Source: Atherinomorus stipes (Eukaryota > Chordata > Actinopteri > Atheriniformes > Atherinidae). From it: DNA of 64,000 nt. A program made the translations under genes and the position numbers. The notes under the pieces are model-generated. The model worked only from the letters and a program-made list of their open reading frames with translations, was not told the origin of the DNA and ran no database searches. Location of the stretch: the NCBI GenBank assembly GCA_023101725.1, contig JALJCO010003891.1, positions 1 through 64,000 of the forward strand, read 5' to 3'. Below, one piece after another: positions 62,650 through 64,000 of this stretch (positions are counted from its first letter, which is position 1; each line of letters begins with the position of its first letter).

Positions 62650-62965
62650 CTGCATGGTGGTGTGGTGGTACAAAGGCTCCTGGTTTGAACTTTGCTCGTG
62701 GCCTTTATGTGTGGAGTTCTCTGCAGGTTCTCTGATTTCCTCCGATAGTCCAAACATCATGAGTGCTAGGTTAATTGATGTGTCTAATTGCACCCTAGGA
62801 GTAAGTATGAACATGAGTGGTTGTTTGTCTCTGTGTTGGCTCTGTGATAGCCTGGCAGCCTGTCCAGGGTCTAACCCACCTCTTGTCTGATACCAGCTGG
62901 GATAGGCTCCAGTCAGCGTGATTCTCAGCTGAATTAAGCAGTTAGAGAATATGGATGGATTATGT
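62650..62965 (+). mobile_element. Teleost tRNA-headed interspersed repeat (SINE/LINE-like)
   Basis: Landmarks in order: TGCATGGTGGTGTGGTGGTA (A-box-like head), CTGGTTTGAACTTTGC (B-box-like), GTGTGGAGTTCTCTGCAGGT, TTTCCTCCGATAGTCCAAAC, GTTAATTGATGTGTCTAATTG, GTGATAGCCTGGCAGCCTGTC, GGGATAGGCTCCAG, and an ATGGATGGAT end. This arrangement is very common in fish genomes. Confidence 0.7.
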
Positions 62966-63011
62966 GAGATAATTAAGGTTCAGTGTTACTATGGATGCTT
63001 TGATTAATATA

Positions 63012-64000
63012 CAGGTACTAACTGAAAAATTTGAATATCCTGAAAAAGTTCATGTATTTCTATAATTTAACTTAAAAGGTGCAATTTACATATTGTGTAA
63101 ACCAATATATTTCAAGCTTTTATTTGTTTGGATGTTGTTGGTGACTTGCAGCTTAAAGGGACTTGAGGCAAGATTAAGAAACGAAACTCGCAACTGCCAC
63201 GACTGGCGCTTCAGGTAACTGCAGCCACGAGCCAAAGCCGTCACAGGAGCGTGCACAAACTGAAGCTATAATGTTGTTTACTCACCTTTTTCTTCGTAGT
63301 TACACTTTTTAGCGTCTTTCAGTTGATCTGGATCGTTTTCTGACGGCAGAAGAATCCATAACTATCGCTTACATTGTTTGAATTTAACGCGACCGTCTTT
63401 TTCCTGCATCAAAGCTGCGGACGGTGGTCATTTGACGTCACGTCCGCGGGGCAGCGCGGGAAATTCGGACACCGAATTGCAGCGCATTTTGCAGCACACA
63501 GCCTGTTCAAGGCAACGGAGAGAAACGTGGGTGGAAACGTTCTTTTTGGTATTTAGTTATCCATAACCCATTAGTATTAAAAAAATGGACATGCATGTTT
63601 GTTTTTTTTTAAATTCTTGCCTCAAGTCCCTTTAAGAAAACATGAAATTCTAAAACTCAAAAAATTTGAATATTGCATGAAATCAATTAAAAAAGGACTT
63701 TAAATACAAAAAAGTGGGGCCTCCTAAAGTAAAATCTTGCATCTGTACTTAGTAATTGGTTGGGGCCCCTTTTGCATGAATGACTGCCTTAACCCGGCGT
63801 GGCATGGATGTTAGCAGCTTCTGGCATATCTCAGGTGTTATGGAAGAAAAACATGCTTTAATCACAGCCGTGAGCTCTTCATCATTGTTTGGTCTCTTCC
63901 CGTTAAGCTATCTCTTGGCAATGCCCCGCATGTTTTCGATGGGTTTCAGGTAGGTAAGTAGGCAAATCAAGCATGGTGATCCCATGGTTGTTGAACCAAG
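63012..64000 (-). mobile_element. Mariner/Tc1-like element with transposase 3' fragment (continues past window)
   Basis: Begins after TA at 63010-63011 with CAGGTACTAACTGAAAAATT. Minus-strand coding from the right edge reads WFNNHGITMLDLP, then after a frameshift KPIENMRGIAKR (the 'NPIENLWGIVK' motif containing the last catalytic acidic residue), a stop, and RPNNDEELTAVIKACFSSIT to IHAKGAPTNY with the natural stop at 63749-63751. The frameshift and internal stop show it is dead. A family III MITE is inserted in its 3' non-coding part. Confidence 0.85.
63153..63635 (+). mobile_element. TTAA-flanked MITE, family III, copy 2 (complete, 483 bp)
   Basis: Perfect inverted ends of at least 20 bp: TTAAAGGGACTTGAGGCAAG at 63153 and its reverse complement ending at 63635. 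It is inserted at a TTAA in the mariner element. The interior has CpG-containing GGGAAATTCGGACACCGAAT and is non-coding. It serves as reference for the truncated copy at 21675. Confidence 0.92.

Larger units (their letters stand above)
34283..64000 (+). other. GRID1: GRID1 intron 2 (at least 29.7 kb, open at right edge)
   Basis: Starts GTAAGCG. No exon encoding the next part of the amino-terminal domain (expected to contain a GILALV-like stretch) can be read on + before the window ends, consistent with the very long introns of GRID1 in other vertebrates. Transposon relics inside are listed separately. The remaining stretches (34.3-37.5, 38.5-40.1, 40.8-42.6, 43.1-45.6, 48.0-49.4, 50.4-51.6, 52.1-62.6 kb) hold no supported gene; GA-rich runs lie at about 35990-36090 and 53460-53540 and a GT run at about 41078-41094. 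Confidence 0.75.

Noticed and set aside
34283..64000. GRID1 exon 3
   Set aside because: No plus-strand frame shows the expected next segment of the amino-terminal domain with flanking splice sites.

Overview
The window is nuclear DNA of a vertebrate, almost certainly a ray-finned (teleost) fish. It is AT-rich, gene-poor and intron-like, and it carries a typical teleost repeat mix: an RTE/Rex3-like LINE with a (GATG)n-type tail, L2-like LINE tails, Tc1 and mariner fossils, PIF/Harbinger elements, hAT ends and several short TTAA-flanked DNA elements. No bacterial, viral, CRISPR or rRNA features were seen, and no functional tRNA.

Only one real gene is supported: the start of GRID1 (glutamate receptor ionotropic delta-1) on the + strand. 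A CpG-rich promoter/5' leader lies at about 31.3-32.56 kb. Exon 1 (32559-32637) encodes the signal peptide and the first mature residues. Intron 1 is 1,489 bp. Exon 2 (34127-34282) encodes the start of the extracellular amino-terminal domain. Intron 2 then runs to the right edge (at least 29.7 kb), and no exon 3 was found. Both introns are phase 1 with consensus GT/AG. The leader contains several upstream ORFs, one of which overlaps the GRID1 start codon.

Left flank (1-31 kb): intergenic or upstream DNA made largely of transposon debris. In order: a TTAA element (family I, copy A), hAT ends and a hAT/ZMYM-like transposase N-terminus, a 1.4-kb TAA-flanked Harbinger-like element with two internal hairpins, an L2 tail, a further TTAAAGG-ended element, a tRNA-like SINE head, an RTE LINE end, family I copy B (complete), a split Harbinger transposase pseudogene, a 1.6-kb CTG-flanked Harbinger-like element, family III copy 1, then a LINE reverse transcriptase interrupted at a TTAA by a complete 1.0-kb family II element, family I copy C, and an L2 3' tail.

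Right part (34-64 kb, GRID1 intron 2): a fold-back element, two Tc1 fossils, family II copy 2 followed 41 bp later by a 1.2-kb hAT-like element, LINE and SINE-like debris, and at the right edge a mariner/Tc1 element with a complete family III element nested in it at a TTAA.

No unknown multi-gene system was found. The most notable observations are three distinct non-autonomous families sharing TTAAAGG ends and TTAA target sites, two of them caught in nested insertions whose empty site can be read, and the uORF-rich GRID1 leader. Repeat family names come from recognition by eye and need a repeat-library search. The intervening stretches listed as unassigned contain nothing I can support as a gene.
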